Positions 9,218-17,679 of a stretch of 64,000 nt of DNA are shown here, piece by piece (within the stretch, counting starts at the first letter, position 1; each line of letters starts with the position of its first letter). The notes under the pieces were generated by a model, which made no database searches, was not told where the DNA came from, and saw only the letters and a list, made by a program, of their open reading frames with translations. Both the position numbers and the translations under genes were made by a program. Source of the stretch: DASWTL01 sp966250385 (GTDB lineage Bacteria > Bacteroidota > Bacteroidia > Sphingobacteriales > Sphingobacteriaceae); NCBI GenBank assembly GCA_966250385.1, contig CBINHC010000012.1, forward strand, positions 78,058 through 142,057, given 5' to 3'.

Positions 9218-9877
9218 TTATTTACAGTTCTGCGCGATCAGCTTGTCCGCTTTATCGGTTCCCAGGTGTTTGATGAATTGCAGGTCCTCACAGGCACTTT
9301 CCCGGTCACCCTGCTTCAGCTTCCGCTGGGCTTCCCGGATAGCCCGGTCGATGTATTTCTGGTCATAACCGAGCTGGGCTTTCAGCTGCATGATCGTTAC
9401 TTCGTCTGCAAGATCGGTTTTACCCAGGGCCTTGTTCTGGTAATAGTTGGTGACAGCTTCAGTCAGCCCGAGCCGGGACTGGTATGCGAGTACGGCTTTC
9501 TTGATTTCATCTTTGGGGCGCTGCTCACAGTCATACTCCTTCAGCGTGAAGTTGACGGGAAGCACCAGGGCGACACTGGTGTCATAATCGCGGGGAACAT
9601 TCCATTTACCGCTGCTCAGGCGGATCAGTCTCAACGCCTCCTTGTCGAGATCCACGCCGAATCCCTTCTGAACCTCAGATTCATAGACCTCACCTTCCCT
9701 GTTCAGTTTAAAGCTTACCATGATGGTACCCTGGATGCAATTTGCCTTGGAGTAGGCGGGATAGATCTGGTTATGAGCCAGGAAACTGTTAAGTGCCCTT
9801 TCGCCGCCTTTGAATCTGGGATTCTCAGGAGGCAGAATCAGCAGCTGTGTTATCAGGATCAACCAATTCAACACCAT
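9218..9877 (-). CDS. TonB C-terminal-domain protein
   Basis: The 219-residue product has a short hydrophobic N-terminus (LNWLILITQLLIL) and then a TonB-like domain (about residues 15-115): PRFKGGERALNSFL, GTIMVSFKLNREGEV and LDKEALRLIRLSSGKW are the pattern seen in Bacteroidota energy-transducer TonB proteins. Residues 120-219 are charged and helical, resembling a TPR-like tail, and end with CEDL...IAQNCK. There is no long proline-rich linker, so it may be a periplasmic accessory protein rather than a full TonB. It is 26 bp downstream of the M23 peptidase gene. Confidence 0.75.
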   Translation of the reverse strand: MVLNWLILITQLLILPPENPRFKGGERALNSFLAHNQIYPAYSKANCIQGTIMVSFKLNREGEVYESEVQKGFGVDLDKEALRLIRLSSGKWNVPRDYDTSVALVLPVNFTLKEYDCEQRPKDEIKKAVLAYQSRLGLTEAVTNYYQNKALGKTDLADEVTIMQLKAQLGYDQKYIDRAIREAQRKLKQGDRESACEDLQFIKHLGTDKADKLIAQNCK

Positions 9878-9903
9878 AATGACATAACACCGAATGATCT
9901 GTT

Positions 9904-10596
9904 TTAGTTGAAGTTCCTATGTAAAATAATTGATGGATCGGGACAGTTCTCCAGATAGCGTTCGCGTTCCGAGAACCGGCATACGCCGGGATAATCGCCC
10001 CGGTTGCCTTCCATATCGAGAATCAGCTGGAAATGCAGGTGCGGAGGCCAGTTTCCGTTTTCCTCAGCAGGGCCGAAACGGGCAAGCAGCTCCCCTTTGG
10101 AAATGAAGCGGCCTTCCTCCAAATCTGAGATGCTCTCCAGGTCCAGGTGTCCGTACAGGGTATGCAGCTTGGACCCGGCTACATCATGCTCCAGGATGAT
10201 GGTCGCCCCGTAATCCCCGAAAGTATTATTGAAGCGGAAGCTGTGTACCCGGCCGTCAAGCGGACAGTACACCCTTGTCCCGGCGGGGCCCCAGATATCG
10301 GTTCCCAGATGCAGCCGCCGGGGCTCTTCGCCCGAGTCGAAATGACTGCTCCGTGCATAGAGGGTCCGGTGCTCATTGTAGCCGCCGATCCCGTACCGGC
10401 AACGGTTCGCCTTCAGCTCCTGTTCTACCCAGCCGGTAAACAGGGACGTCTCACTGATGGTATCTGCTGAAAGTGAGCGGTTTTCGCTGGTGAAGTCAAA
10501 GGGCAGAAGCCGGTCGATTCCCTTTTCGAAATCCACCACCGGATGGATACCGGCAGGGCGTTCAAGGAAATAGTCCCTGAATATCTCGTGGTTCAT
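9904..10596 (-). CDS. M23-family metallopeptidase without signal peptide
   Basis: The 230-residue protein contains the LytM/M23 zinc-site motifs HLGTD (about 96-100) and HLHF (about 187-190), with YGHLD between them. M23 enzymes usually cut peptidoglycan cross-links, but no signal peptide or membrane segment is visible here, so a cytoplasmic location or other substrate is possible; similar signal-less M23 domains also occur fused to aminotransferases in other bacteria. Its ATG overlaps the hemolysin III stop (TGATG), implying translational coupling. Confidence 0.85.
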   Translation of the reverse strand: MNHEIFRDYFLERPAGIHPVVDFEKGIDRLLPFDFTSENRSLSADTISETSLFTGWVEQELKANRCRYGIGGYNEHRTLYARSSHFDSGEEPRRLHLGTDIWGPAGTRVYCPLDGRVHSFRFNNTFGDYGATIILEHDVAGSKLHTLYGHLDLESISDLEEGRFISKGELLARFGPAEENGNWPPHLHFQLILDMEGNRGDYPGVCRFSERERYLENCPDPSIILHRNFN

Positions 10597-11225
10597 CAGC
10601 CGAAAAGATAATAATAATTGTAGATGTAATGCGAAACGGCACCGCCTACCACGAACAGGTGCCAGACCTCATGAGCGTGCACATACCTGCCGAGCGGCTT
10701 GTCATGGTAATAAAACAAGGTACCGCCGATATAGAAGAGGCCGCCGGCAAACATCCAGAGCAGGGCTTCTATGGGGAGTTTGGCGGCCATTTCGCTTACC
10801 AGGGGGATGATCAGGCATCCCATAGCGATATAGATGGTCAGCGACAGGGCATTGTTCTGGAGCTTGTTGAAAACCTTGAGGATGCAGCCCAGTGCAGCAA
10901 TTGACCATATCAGAGCAAACAACGCCCATTTGATGTTTCCGTCGAAAACGAGGAGAGAAGTAGGCGTATAGGACCCTGCGATCATCAGGTAAATGCAGCA
11001 GTGATCGAACTTCTGCCAGAAACGGATTCCCTTCTCGGTGCGGGGGTAGCCATGGTAGAGGGAACTCGCGCCGAACAGTATGAAGCCGCAGACCCCGTAA
11101 ACCACTGCAGCGACAAGCTGCAGCAGGGTATGGCTGACCTGGATCAGATACCATGCCGCGGGAAGCGCGGCGAGGGCGGGCACAACGTGCGTGAAGAAAT
11201 TGACCGGTTCACGAATGGCCCTCAT
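10596..11225 (-). CDS. Hemolysin III / PAQR-family membrane protein
   Basis: A 209-residue protein with about seven membrane segments. The family's metal-site residues are visible: SSLYHGYP with FDHCCIYLMIAGSYTP after it, and HAHEVWHLFVVGGA near the C-terminus. Members are related to eukaryotic progestin/adiponectin receptors and are thought to be membrane hydrolases; haemolytic activity is not implied. A TTG lies six bases upstream, but the ATG at 11225, two bases after the rbfA stop, is the likelier start. Part of the rbfA operon. Confidence 0.92.
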   Translation of the reverse strand: MRAIREPVNFFTHVVPALAALPAAWYLIQVSHTLLQLVAAVVYGVCGFILFGASSLYHGYPRTEKGIRFWQKFDHCCIYLMIAGSYTPTSLLVFDGNIKWALFALIWSIAALGCILKVFNKLQNNALSLTIYIAMGCLIIPLVSEMAAKLPIEALLWMFAGGLFYIGGTLFYYHDKPLGRYVHAHEVWHLFVVGGAVSHYIYNYYYLFG

Positions 11226-11227
11226 CC

Positions 11228-11593
11228 TCAATCCTCCTGCCGTGGTTCCTTGCTGATCTTATCAAACAGTTTGTCCATCCGTTCCACGTACTGGTTCGTG
11301 TCATCCACAAAAAACTCCAGCTGGGGTACAATCCGCGCCTGGTCCTTGATCCGCCCGCCCAGTTTGTAGCGGATCTCTCCCGCATGGGCCTTGATGGTAT
11401 TCAGGGCAAGACCGGTATTCTCGGTATTAAAAAAGCTCAGGAAGACCCGGGCGATGGCAAGATCCGGTGTGACGCGGACTTTGGTAATCGTGACCAGTGT
11501 ATTGGGAAGGAAGTTCATACCCTCCCGCTGAAAGATCTCAGCGAGGTCCTTTTGTATGACTCCTGCGAATTTCTGTTGTCGTTTGCTTTCCAT
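11228..11593 (-). CDS. rbfA: 30S ribosome-binding factor A
   Basis: The 121-residue protein begins MESKRQQKFAGVIQKDLAEI, the normal RbfA N-terminus, followed by the KH-like core (NTLVTITKVRVTPDLAIARV) and FFVDDTNQYVERMDKL. It binds 16S rRNA near helix 1 during late 30S maturation and cold adaptation. The frame is open to 11719, but those upstream residues have no counterpart in the family, so ATG 11593 is used. First gene of a minus-strand operon (rbfA, hemolysin III, M23 peptidase, TonB-domain protein, membrane protein). Confidence 0.93.
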   Translation of the reverse strand: MESKRQQKFAGVIQKDLAEIFQREGMNFLPNTLVTITKVRVTPDLAIARVFLSFFNTENTGLALNTIKAHAGEIRYKLGGRIKDQARIVPQLEFFVDDTNQYVERMDKLFDKISKEPRQED

Positions 11594-11799
11594 ATTACTA
11601 TAACGAATGGTTCGGAGAAAGTGTGTTAATCCGGGATAATGGCGCAAGTTCGGAATTTTGGGTGAGGTAATACAGTGCTGAACGCAGAAGTTTACACCGC
11701 GGAGACCAGCTTCCCGCACAGGTCCTTATTTCCGGCCGAAAAAACGGAATTCGCTATCCTGTTGCTTTCTAATTTTCTACTTTCGTTAACAAAATATAT

Positions 11800-12633
11800 A
11801 TGGGATTCTATACTACAATCAGGAATATGTTCCGGAAGGAATGGCGGGAAAGGAAAGTACGGCAATTCAAAACCGCGCAGGAGTTCCGGAGAATTTCAAA
11901 ATATCCGCGCTTTACCGACGGCTATGCGTATCTTTTTGAAAAGCCCTTCAAATTCCATGACAGTCTGAGCTTCATTCATACCTACAAGGAACTATTTCTG
12001 AATGATATATACCGGTTCAAGCCGTCTGAGACCGCTGATATAATCGTGGATTGCGGTGCGAACATGGGCCTGAGCATTCTCTACTTCGCCAAGAACTACC
12101 CCAAACACAAAATCATCGCTTTCGAGCCGGACGAACGGATTTTTCCGGTGGTCAGTGAGAATATCAGGACATTCGGCCTGGAGCACGTGACGCTGCATAA
12201 GAAGGCGGTCTGGGACAAACATGAGCAACTGAACTTCTTCTCTGATCAGGGTATGGGCGGACGTATCAACGTTGACTACAGGGATCAGACGCCGTCCGTT
12301 ATCGAAGCCGTTCCCCTCAGGGACTTTATCGGTCCGGAGGTAGATTTTCTGAAGATCGATATTGAAGGCGCCGAAGAAGTCGTACTGAAAGCGACTGCGG
12401 GGGCATTAAGGGACGTCCGGAATATCTTCTTTGAGTACCACAATGATGTCCGGTCGGGTCAGAGCCTGCACGAGCTGCTCCGACTGATGAAAGAGGAGGG
12501 ATTCCACTATTACGTTAAGGAATCCGCCACCAGGAAGCGGCCATTCGTTGACCAGGACCTGATCTGCGAACGGTTTGACATGGCAATAAATGTCTTTTGT
12601 TACAAGGACTTACCCGCCAAGGGCATTCTTTAA
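11800..12633 (+). CDS. FkbM-family methyltransferase
   Basis: The 277-residue protein has the SAM-binding DCGANMG at residues 84-90, FEPDERIF about 25 residues later, and the FkbM signature VDFLKIDIEGAEEVVL near residue 190. FkbM enzymes methylate hydroxyl groups of sugars or polyketides; next to glycosyltransferase genes, O-methylation of a surface glycan is the likely role. It is divergent from rbfA (206-bp gap) and its 3' end overlaps the convergent WbsX gene by 24 bp. Confidence 0.9.
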   Translation: MGFYTTIRNMFRKEWRERKVRQFKTAQEFRRISKYPRFTDGYAYLFEKPFKFHDSLSFIHTYKELFLNDIYRFKPSETADIIVDCGANMGLSILYFAKNYPKHKIIAFEPDERIFPVVSENIRTFGLEHVTLHKKAVWDKHEQLNFFSDQGMGGRINVDYRDQTPSVIEAVPLRDFIGPEVDFLKIDIEGAEEVVLKATAGALRDVRNIFFEYHNDVRSGQSLHELLRLMKEEGFHYYVKESATRKRPFVDQDLICERFDMAINVFCYKDLPAKGIL

Positions 12634-13707
12634 CGCCTGGAGGTAGGCGTGCCCGAATTCCAGGTCAGGTTCCAGGTGACAACCTTCAGCCCATTCATTC
12701 CATGCATTGATGAAGAAAATCTGTTCATCCCCCCCGAACCGATTACCGGTCTCTTCAACGATCTTACGGGTCCATTCTTCAAATTTCTGCGGGGTTGAAT
12801 CCCGGTAAATGGTTGCTCCGACATCTCTGCGGGCGGAGTTATCCCATCCCGGAGCGACACACCGGAAATAAGTGTACGGCTTTGCAGGCCTTGAAAGGAT
12901 CTGGTCGGCCATGTCCGGATAACTGTAAACCCGGTTTAAGCAATACGCGCTGTTTTTTATGCCGAGATTGTGAAGCGTACGGGTCACGACATGTGACAGC
13001 CGGTTCCGGTGCGTGAATTTCGGTCCGGAACAGGTCAGGTCAGGGGCGAACTCCATGGATGCGTCGCACCCATGACCAGCCGGATCCTGATTCCTGAGAA
13101 AATTTTCAACGCGAACCAGATACAATCCTTCCAACCCTTCTTTTCGGGCCTCTTCCTGCCACATAGCCGCCGCCCTGGCGAAGTCAGGATGCAGCTCGGT
13201 CCTGTATACTAAAAAAACGGGTTTCCCCATTATCCGTATGTAGCGCTTGTCTTTGAAAAACGGAAGAAGATACCGGATGTGCCGACGGTCGTCATCATCA
13301 TCGTAATGCTGCTCCATCAGCACCTCCTTATCCAGGCCGTCCCAACAGCGGGTCCAGTTTTCGTTTGCCCAGCACAAACAGAATGGGAAGTCCGGTTTTC
13401 CGGTCTCCAGCATGGTTTCCAGAGGACGTTCCAGTAACCGGACTCCGTTGAACCAATAATGATAATAACAGAATCCGTGTATGCCGTACTGATCCGCGAG
13501 TTCAGCCTGCGCTTCCATCACGGAATGAAGGCGAAGATCATAGAAACCGAGATCTGAGGGAATATGAGGCTGATAATGACCCGGAAACCGCGGCCTGGCC
13601 CGGGCCACTTTCCGCCACTCCGTAAATCCTTTTCCCCACCACTGATCATTTTCAGGGATCGGATGGAACTGCGGAAGATACAGGGCAATAGGCTTGATGG
13701 ACGACAT
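12610..13707 (-). CDS. WbsX-type glycan-processing enzyme (GH99-like)
   Basis: The 365-residue protein matches the WbsX family found in O-antigen clusters: it starts PIALYLPQFHPIPENDQWW, followed by GFTEW, GFCYYHYWFNG, CWANENWTRCWDG and, near the C-terminus, NAWNEWAEGCHLEPD. Members are called glycosyltransferases in O-antigen loci but resemble GH99 glycoside hydrolases with the carboxylate-rich NEWxEG motif. No signal peptide is visible, fitting a cytoplasmic role in glycan assembly. It is last in the minus-strand transcript with three glycosyltransferases, 12 bp after the preceding gene. Confidence 0.9.
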   Translation of the reverse strand: MSSIKPIALYLPQFHPIPENDQWWGKGFTEWRKVARARPRFPGHYQPHIPSDLGFYDLRLHSVMEAQAELADQYGIHGFCYYHYWFNGVRLLERPLETMLETGKPDFPFCLCWANENWTRCWDGLDKEVLMEQHYDDDDDRRHIRYLLPFFKDKRYIRIMGKPVFLVYRTELHPDFARAAAMWQEEARKEGLEGLYLVRVENFLRNQDPAGHGCDASMEFAPDLTCSGPKFTHRNRLSHVVTRTLHNLGIKNSAYCLNRVYSYPDMADQILSRPAKPYTYFRCVAPGWDNSARRDVGATIYRDSTPQKFEEWTRKIVEETGNRFGGDEQIFFINAWNEWAEGCHLEPDLEFGHAYLQALKNALGG

Positions 13708-13719
13708 ACCGAAATCCGG

Positions 13720-14550
13720 TTAATAAATAGTGTATCCTGACGTTAAACAGCTGCGAATACCGCGTTCGCTTTGCACCTTTTTCGACTCGATCGCATACAT
13801 CAGAATATCGTCATTGTCTTTTTCCATGCTCCGGTCGGCGATGGCATGGTAGATATGGTAGCAGATGCCTCCGAACTTAATGAAGAGACGTTTCACCCCC
13901 TTATTGATCAGACGGGCGGCAATTTCGCTGTCTTCCTTTCCCCAGCCCCTGATCGAAGCTTCATAGCCGTCTACGGCAATCAGGTCGGATCTCCAGAACG
14001 ACATATTGCAGCCCTTCACATAGTAAGGTTGCGCCATTTTATATCTTGAAGCCAAAAGGGATGTAAGAAAGGGGATCCGAAGCCCGTTCAGGCGGTTATC
14101 CCCGTAAATGAGCATCCGGGTCCGATCCGGGATCTCGCCTTCCTGAAGAATTTTCCTGGAGAAGCCCTCGGACAACAGGATTCTGCTTCCCGAAATAAAC
14201 CTGTTGGGGGTTGCAAGCGTGATATGGTCTTTTACAAAGTCCGGGTGAAGGATCAGGTCGCCGTCGACCTGGATTATATAATCGCCTTTGGAAACCCAAA
14301 TGGCCTTATTCCGGATCTCAGCCAGCTTGAAGCCGGTATCTTCATGCCAGACGTGCTTAACCTCCATCGGCAATATGGCCTTATATCGCTTCACCAGCTC
14401 GATCGTCTCTGCTCTGGAGCCGTCATCGGCAATGATCAGTTCGCACGGAGGATGTGTTTGTGCTGCAATACTCTTGAGGCACATTTCCAGCGCTTCCGGC
14501 CAGTTATAGGTTGATATGATTAAAGAAACGGATAACGGCTTCACAAGCAT
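13720..14550 (-). CDS. Family 2 glycosyltransferase with galactosyltransferase-like C-terminus
   Basis: The 276-residue protein has a GT-A fold start (VSLIISTYNWPEALEMCLKS), nucleotide-binding IIADDGS (about 40-46), the metal-binding VDGD, and the later FWRSDLIAVDGYEASIRGWG with KEDSE, which is typical of the C-terminal catalytic part of GT27/chondroitin-polymerase-like enzymes. The sugar donor cannot be told. Its start overlaps the end of the next upstream glycosyltransferase by 10 bp, so the genes are cotranscribed. Confidence 0.92.
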   Translation of the reverse strand: MLVKPLSVSLIISTYNWPEALEMCLKSIAAQTHPPCELIIADDGSRAETIELVKRYKAILPMEVKHVWHEDTGFKLAEIRNKAIWVSKGDYIIQVDGDLILHPDFVKDHITLATPNRFISGSRILLSEGFSRKILQEGEIPDRTRMLIYGDNRLNGLRIPFLTSLLASRYKMAQPYYVKGCNMSFWRSDLIAVDGYEASIRGWGKEDSEIAARLINKGVKRLFIKFGGICYHIYHAIADRSMEKDNDDILMYAIESKKVQSERGIRSCLTSGYTIY

Positions 14551-15455
14551 TGTTTTCTTAAAAAATTAAGCTTCTTCATATAGGACTTGGAATACCACGG
14601 ATATAGCTCCCGATGATGCCTCAGGAGAAACAAAAACAGATCCGCCTTCCCGAACATACCCGTTGCGGCTCCTTTCTTTTTCCGGATAAACCCCAAAATA
14701 AACCTGATCTTCCAATCGTCTAAGAAGCTACAACGTGAAAAGGCCTCCAATCGGTCTAAATTTTTTTCAATTTTTAAACGCCTGGACTCCTTCTGACGGC
14801 TAATGGTTTGGATTACTGATTCCGGATGTATACGGTATCTGGTCAGTACTTGATTCAAATAAATTACCTTTCCGACGTTGGATGCAACAAAACCCATCCA
14901 CCAGTCATAGTACTGAATCCCGGCGGGAATGGGCAGAATGAACTTTTTCAGCTCTTTTCTGAACAGGCAGGTATGGCCGGTTATGAAATTCCCTTCGAGA
15001 AAACTTTTGAACCCGGGATTGTCGACATGCATAATCCGGTCGTCCAGTCCGCCCGCTATTTCGGATCCTGATTCATCGATCAGACCGGAGTTACTGTATA
15101 TAAGAATACCCCCGCCAAGCCCCCGGACCAATTGTTCCACCTTACCGGTAAGCCAGATATCATCCTGATCGCTGATAGCGATCAATTCGCCCTCAGCCAG
15201 CTCTATTCCCCTGGCGAAACTTTGATTAAAGCCGACATTGACATCGTTCCTGAAGATTCTGAGCCGGTTATCCGACTGTCCGATCTCAGTGATCACATCC
15301 AGACTGTTGTCAGTGGATTTATCGTCGATGATAACCAGTTCAAGATTACGGTAAGTTTGATTCAATATGGAGCGGATCTGTTCTTCCAGGTATTTGGACC
15401 CGTTATACACGGACATCACTACAGACACTAAAGGCTCCGCGAAAACAACTGCCAT
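14541..15455 (-). CDS. Family 2 glycosyltransferase
   Basis: The 304-residue protein opens with VSVVMSVYNGSKYLEEQIRS, then LVIIDDKSTDNS and AISDQDDIW, the latter being the DxD-like metal site of rhamnosyltransferase-type GT2 enzymes. The C-terminal 90 residues are rich in Arg and Lys and probably peripheral to the membrane. It lies 9 bp after the preceding glycosyltransferase and overlaps the next one. A deoxysugar donor is suggested only by the ISDQDDIW motif. Confidence 0.92.
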   Translation of the reverse strand: MAVVFAEPLVSVVMSVYNGSKYLEEQIRSILNQTYRNLELVIIDDKSTDNSLDVITEIGQSDNRLRIFRNDVNVGFNQSFARGIELAEGELIAISDQDDIWLTGKVEQLVRGLGGGILIYSNSGLIDESGSEIAGGLDDRIMHVDNPGFKSFLEGNFITGHTCLFRKELKKFILPIPAGIQYYDWWMGFVASNVGKVIYLNQVLTRYRIHPESVIQTISRQKESRRLKIEKNLDRLEAFSRCSFLDDWKIRFILGFIRKKKGAATGMFGKADLFLFLLRHHRELYPWYSKSYMKKLNFLRKQCL

Positions 15456-15464
15456 GATGCCGAC

Positions 15465-16340
15465 TTATATTAGTTCATAGTTCCGGTACTCACCCAGGCG
15501 CCAGCCGGTCCAGTCTTCCAGCAACTGGAGGAATCGTCTCCTCAGACTCATCTTTTTGTTGAGCCGGGTAGGGTCAAATGAGAACTTCCAGTTAACGGCG
15601 TCAATCCGCTTACGCATGACCTCAGGATGGGTGCCGTTAAACCTGAGAAGCCGGTCGGCGTTTCCGTAATCGAACTCATGATCCTGCGGAATCCCGGTTC
15701 TTGCCCATGGCTCGTTGGTATAGAACTGGTTGAAGTTGCGGACCTTGTTTCCGAGGCCAACAGGCGGTTTGACCCAGCCATAATGATAGACGTAGGCGTC
15801 GACGGGCTTAACGCGGATCTTCCTGTCGTCCTTGCGGAAACCCTGCGCATCCTTATAGGAATGGACTCCGGGCCGGAATTTCAGAACCCGGATCTCGTTC
15901 CGGTACCATCTTCTTGAAGAGGCTACGAAATCATAGGATCCATAGAAGTGCAGGTACTTGAAGAGCAGTCCCTCAACGGATTCATCGTCCTTATACATTT
16001 CCATCGCCCTCCGGATCTCAGCATGATACTGTTCATGAACCACTTCGTCTCCCTGAATGTAAAACGCCCAGTCCGTATCGGGGGAAATGGCCGCATAGGC
16101 CTTGTCGGTTTCCATCGCGAAGGCCCGCCCCCCTTCCCGGGCTTTCTCATCCCAGGTCGTCTCGATGATCCGGATCTTGGGCGATCCTATCTGACGGATG
16201 AGGGACAGGGTATCATCATCGGAATCGCCTACCGCCACTACGAATTCATCGCAAAGGGGCAGGATCGACCGGATAGCTTCAGAAATCGGGTAATCGTTCC
16301 GGATGGCGTTCCGGATAAAACTAAAACCAGTTACTTTCAT
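15465..16340 (-). CDS. Glycosyltransferase (GT2-like)
   Basis: The 291-residue protein begins MKVTGFSFIRNAIRNDYPI and contains VAVGDSDDDT (about 36-45) and FYIQGDEVVHE (about 92-102), in the positions of the two acidic nucleotide-sugar motifs of small GT2 enzymes. YHYGWVKPP in the middle is a conserved feature of this subgroup as I remember it. First gene of the four-gene minus-strand glycan transcript; it is divergent from meaB, with 87 bp between starts. Confidence 0.85.
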   Translation of the reverse strand: MKVTGFSFIRNAIRNDYPISEAIRSILPLCDEFVVAVGDSDDDTLSLIRQIGSPKIRIIETTWDEKAREGGRAFAMETDKAYAAISPDTDWAFYIQGDEVVHEQYHAEIRRAMEMYKDDESVEGLLFKYLHFYGSYDFVASSRRWYRNEIRVLKFRPGVHSYKDAQGFRKDDRKIRVKPVDAYVYHYGWVKPPVGLGNKVRNFNQFYTNEPWARTGIPQDHEFDYGNADRLLRFNGTHPEVMRKRIDAVNWKFSFDPTRLNKKMSLRRRFLQLLEDWTGWRLGEYRNYELI

Positions 16341-16427
16341 AGGTTCACAGACGGTAAAGGTAACAACTATCGTTCTGTAATATTTCAGATACGGGCAAAA
16401 TCGCCGAAAAAGTGTTTTTTTTGTACC

Positions 16428-17318
16428 ATGATTTCTGACGATCCCAACCTCCGGAACCAGCGGACGGACTTCCGCTCCCTGGCGCGGATGCTCACTAAAG
16501 TGGAGAACGACATGCCGGGTTCCGCTGAACTCCTGAAGAGTCTGAAGGGCTCCGACGTGCCGGTCATCGGAATCACCGGTCCGCCGGGGGCCGGGAAAAG
16601 CACCCTCGTCAATGCGCTGATCAATGAACTCGGCCGGGAAGATAAGCGGATCGCGGTCCTGGCGGTCGACCCGACCTCTCCTTTTAACTTTGGTTCCCTG
16701 CTCGGCGACCGCATCCGCATGGCGGAGCAGTTCAATAAAGAAAACGTTTATATCCGGTCCATCGCCACCCGGGGATCACTCGGCGGGCTCTCTGCGAAAT
16801 CCATCGAGTTGGTGGACGTACTGAAATCTGCGGGATTCGATTATATCCTTGTGGAAACGGTGGGCGTCGGACAATCGGAGGTGGAGATTGCCGGCCTGGC
16901 CGACGTAACTCTGGTCGTCCTGGTCCCCGAATCCGGCGATGAGATCCAACAGATCAAATCGGGCCTGATGGAAATCGCGGACATCTTCGTGGTGAACAAA
17001 TGCGACCGGGAAGGAGCGGATCGGTTTGCGTCCGACCTGCAAAAGCTCGTAAGAGGGTTGGGCATTCCCGTGATCAAAACGATCGCTGACAAAAAGACAG
17101 GGCTGGACCACCTGGTTAAAGCCATCGAAAAACAAAACAAGACCCGCCACGTGCGGCGTGAACAACTGCTCACCGATAAGGCATGGAAGCTGCTTCAGGA
17201 AGGAATCATAGGGAGAGTTGACCGGAAGGCGTTCCAGAGCCGGCTGGTCAGCGAACACGCCAGCCCGGACTTCAACCTGTACCGTTTCATAGAAGCCGAG
17301 TTAAAAAAGTTGTCCTGA
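16428..17318 (+). CDS. meaB: MeaB/ArgK-type GTPase of methylmalonyl-CoA mutase
   Basis: The 296-residue G3E GTPase has P-loop GPPGAGKST (51-59), VDPTSPFNFGSLLGDRIRM, the ETVGVGQSE switch region and NKCD for guanine recognition. MeaB guards and reloads adenosylcobalamin in methylmalonyl-CoA mutase; the mutase genes are not in this window, but another B12 enzyme (nrdJ) is. The open frame extends back to 15948 through antisense sequence of a glycosyltransferase; the ATG at 16428 gives the family's N-terminus. Confidence 0.93.
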   Translation: MISDDPNLRNQRTDFRSLARMLTKVENDMPGSAELLKSLKGSDVPVIGITGPPGAGKSTLVNALINELGREDKRIAVLAVDPTSPFNFGSLLGDRIRMAEQFNKENVYIRSIATRGSLGGLSAKSIELVDVLKSAGFDYILVETVGVGQSEVEIAGLADVTLVVLVPESGDEIQQIKSGLMEIADIFVVNKCDREGADRFASDLQKLVRGLGIPVIKTIADKKTGLDHLVKAIEKQNKTRHVRREQLLTDKAWKLLQEGIIGRVDRKAFQSRLVSEHASPDFNLYRFIEAELKKLS

Positions 17319-17679
17319 CGAAACTGTCCTGTAAAAGCGACAGGATTCAGAATCCCATACAGTTATGCAGGTTAAAGCCGTCCCGGCACACTAAAAAACA
17401 GCGCCGGCAAATCTTTCACGGACGGCACCACGGTTTAAGTATTAATTTATCAGGGGGCAGATTCGGGGAAACCATTTGCCGGTTGCGTCGTACAATTTAA
17501 GTAATAGAAAAACGGATTGCCTGCTGCCCTTTTTAAAAATTGCGCAAACCTTCACGACAAAGAAATGTTTCAGTAGTGATATTGGAACACTCTTTGAAGA
17601 TTTACGGAGCAAGCCTTATCGTAATTTTTGCAAACAATTACACAATTAAAAATCGTTTAACCTTTAAAACAAACAGAGT
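17319..17679. other. Intergenic region before the OmpA gene (no gene seen)
   Basis: 361 bp without a plausible coding frame. A 6-bp hairpin (TCCTGT/ACAGGA, 17327-17345) follows meaB but lacks a T-run. The last 150 bp are AT-rich and contain TAATTTTTG at 17622-17630, close to but not matching TAnnTTTG; I cannot place the ompA promoter with confidence. A long 5' leader for the abundant porin is likely. Confidence 0.5.

Noticed and set aside
15948..16427. 160-codon upstream extension of meaB
   Set aside because: It reads through the opposite strand of a glycosyltransferase; the MeaB N-terminus starts at 16428.
17621..17630. TAATTTTTG as the ompA -7 element
   Set aside because: It has an extra base compared with TAnnTTTG, and the nearest TTTG is 25 bp away instead of 19-21.
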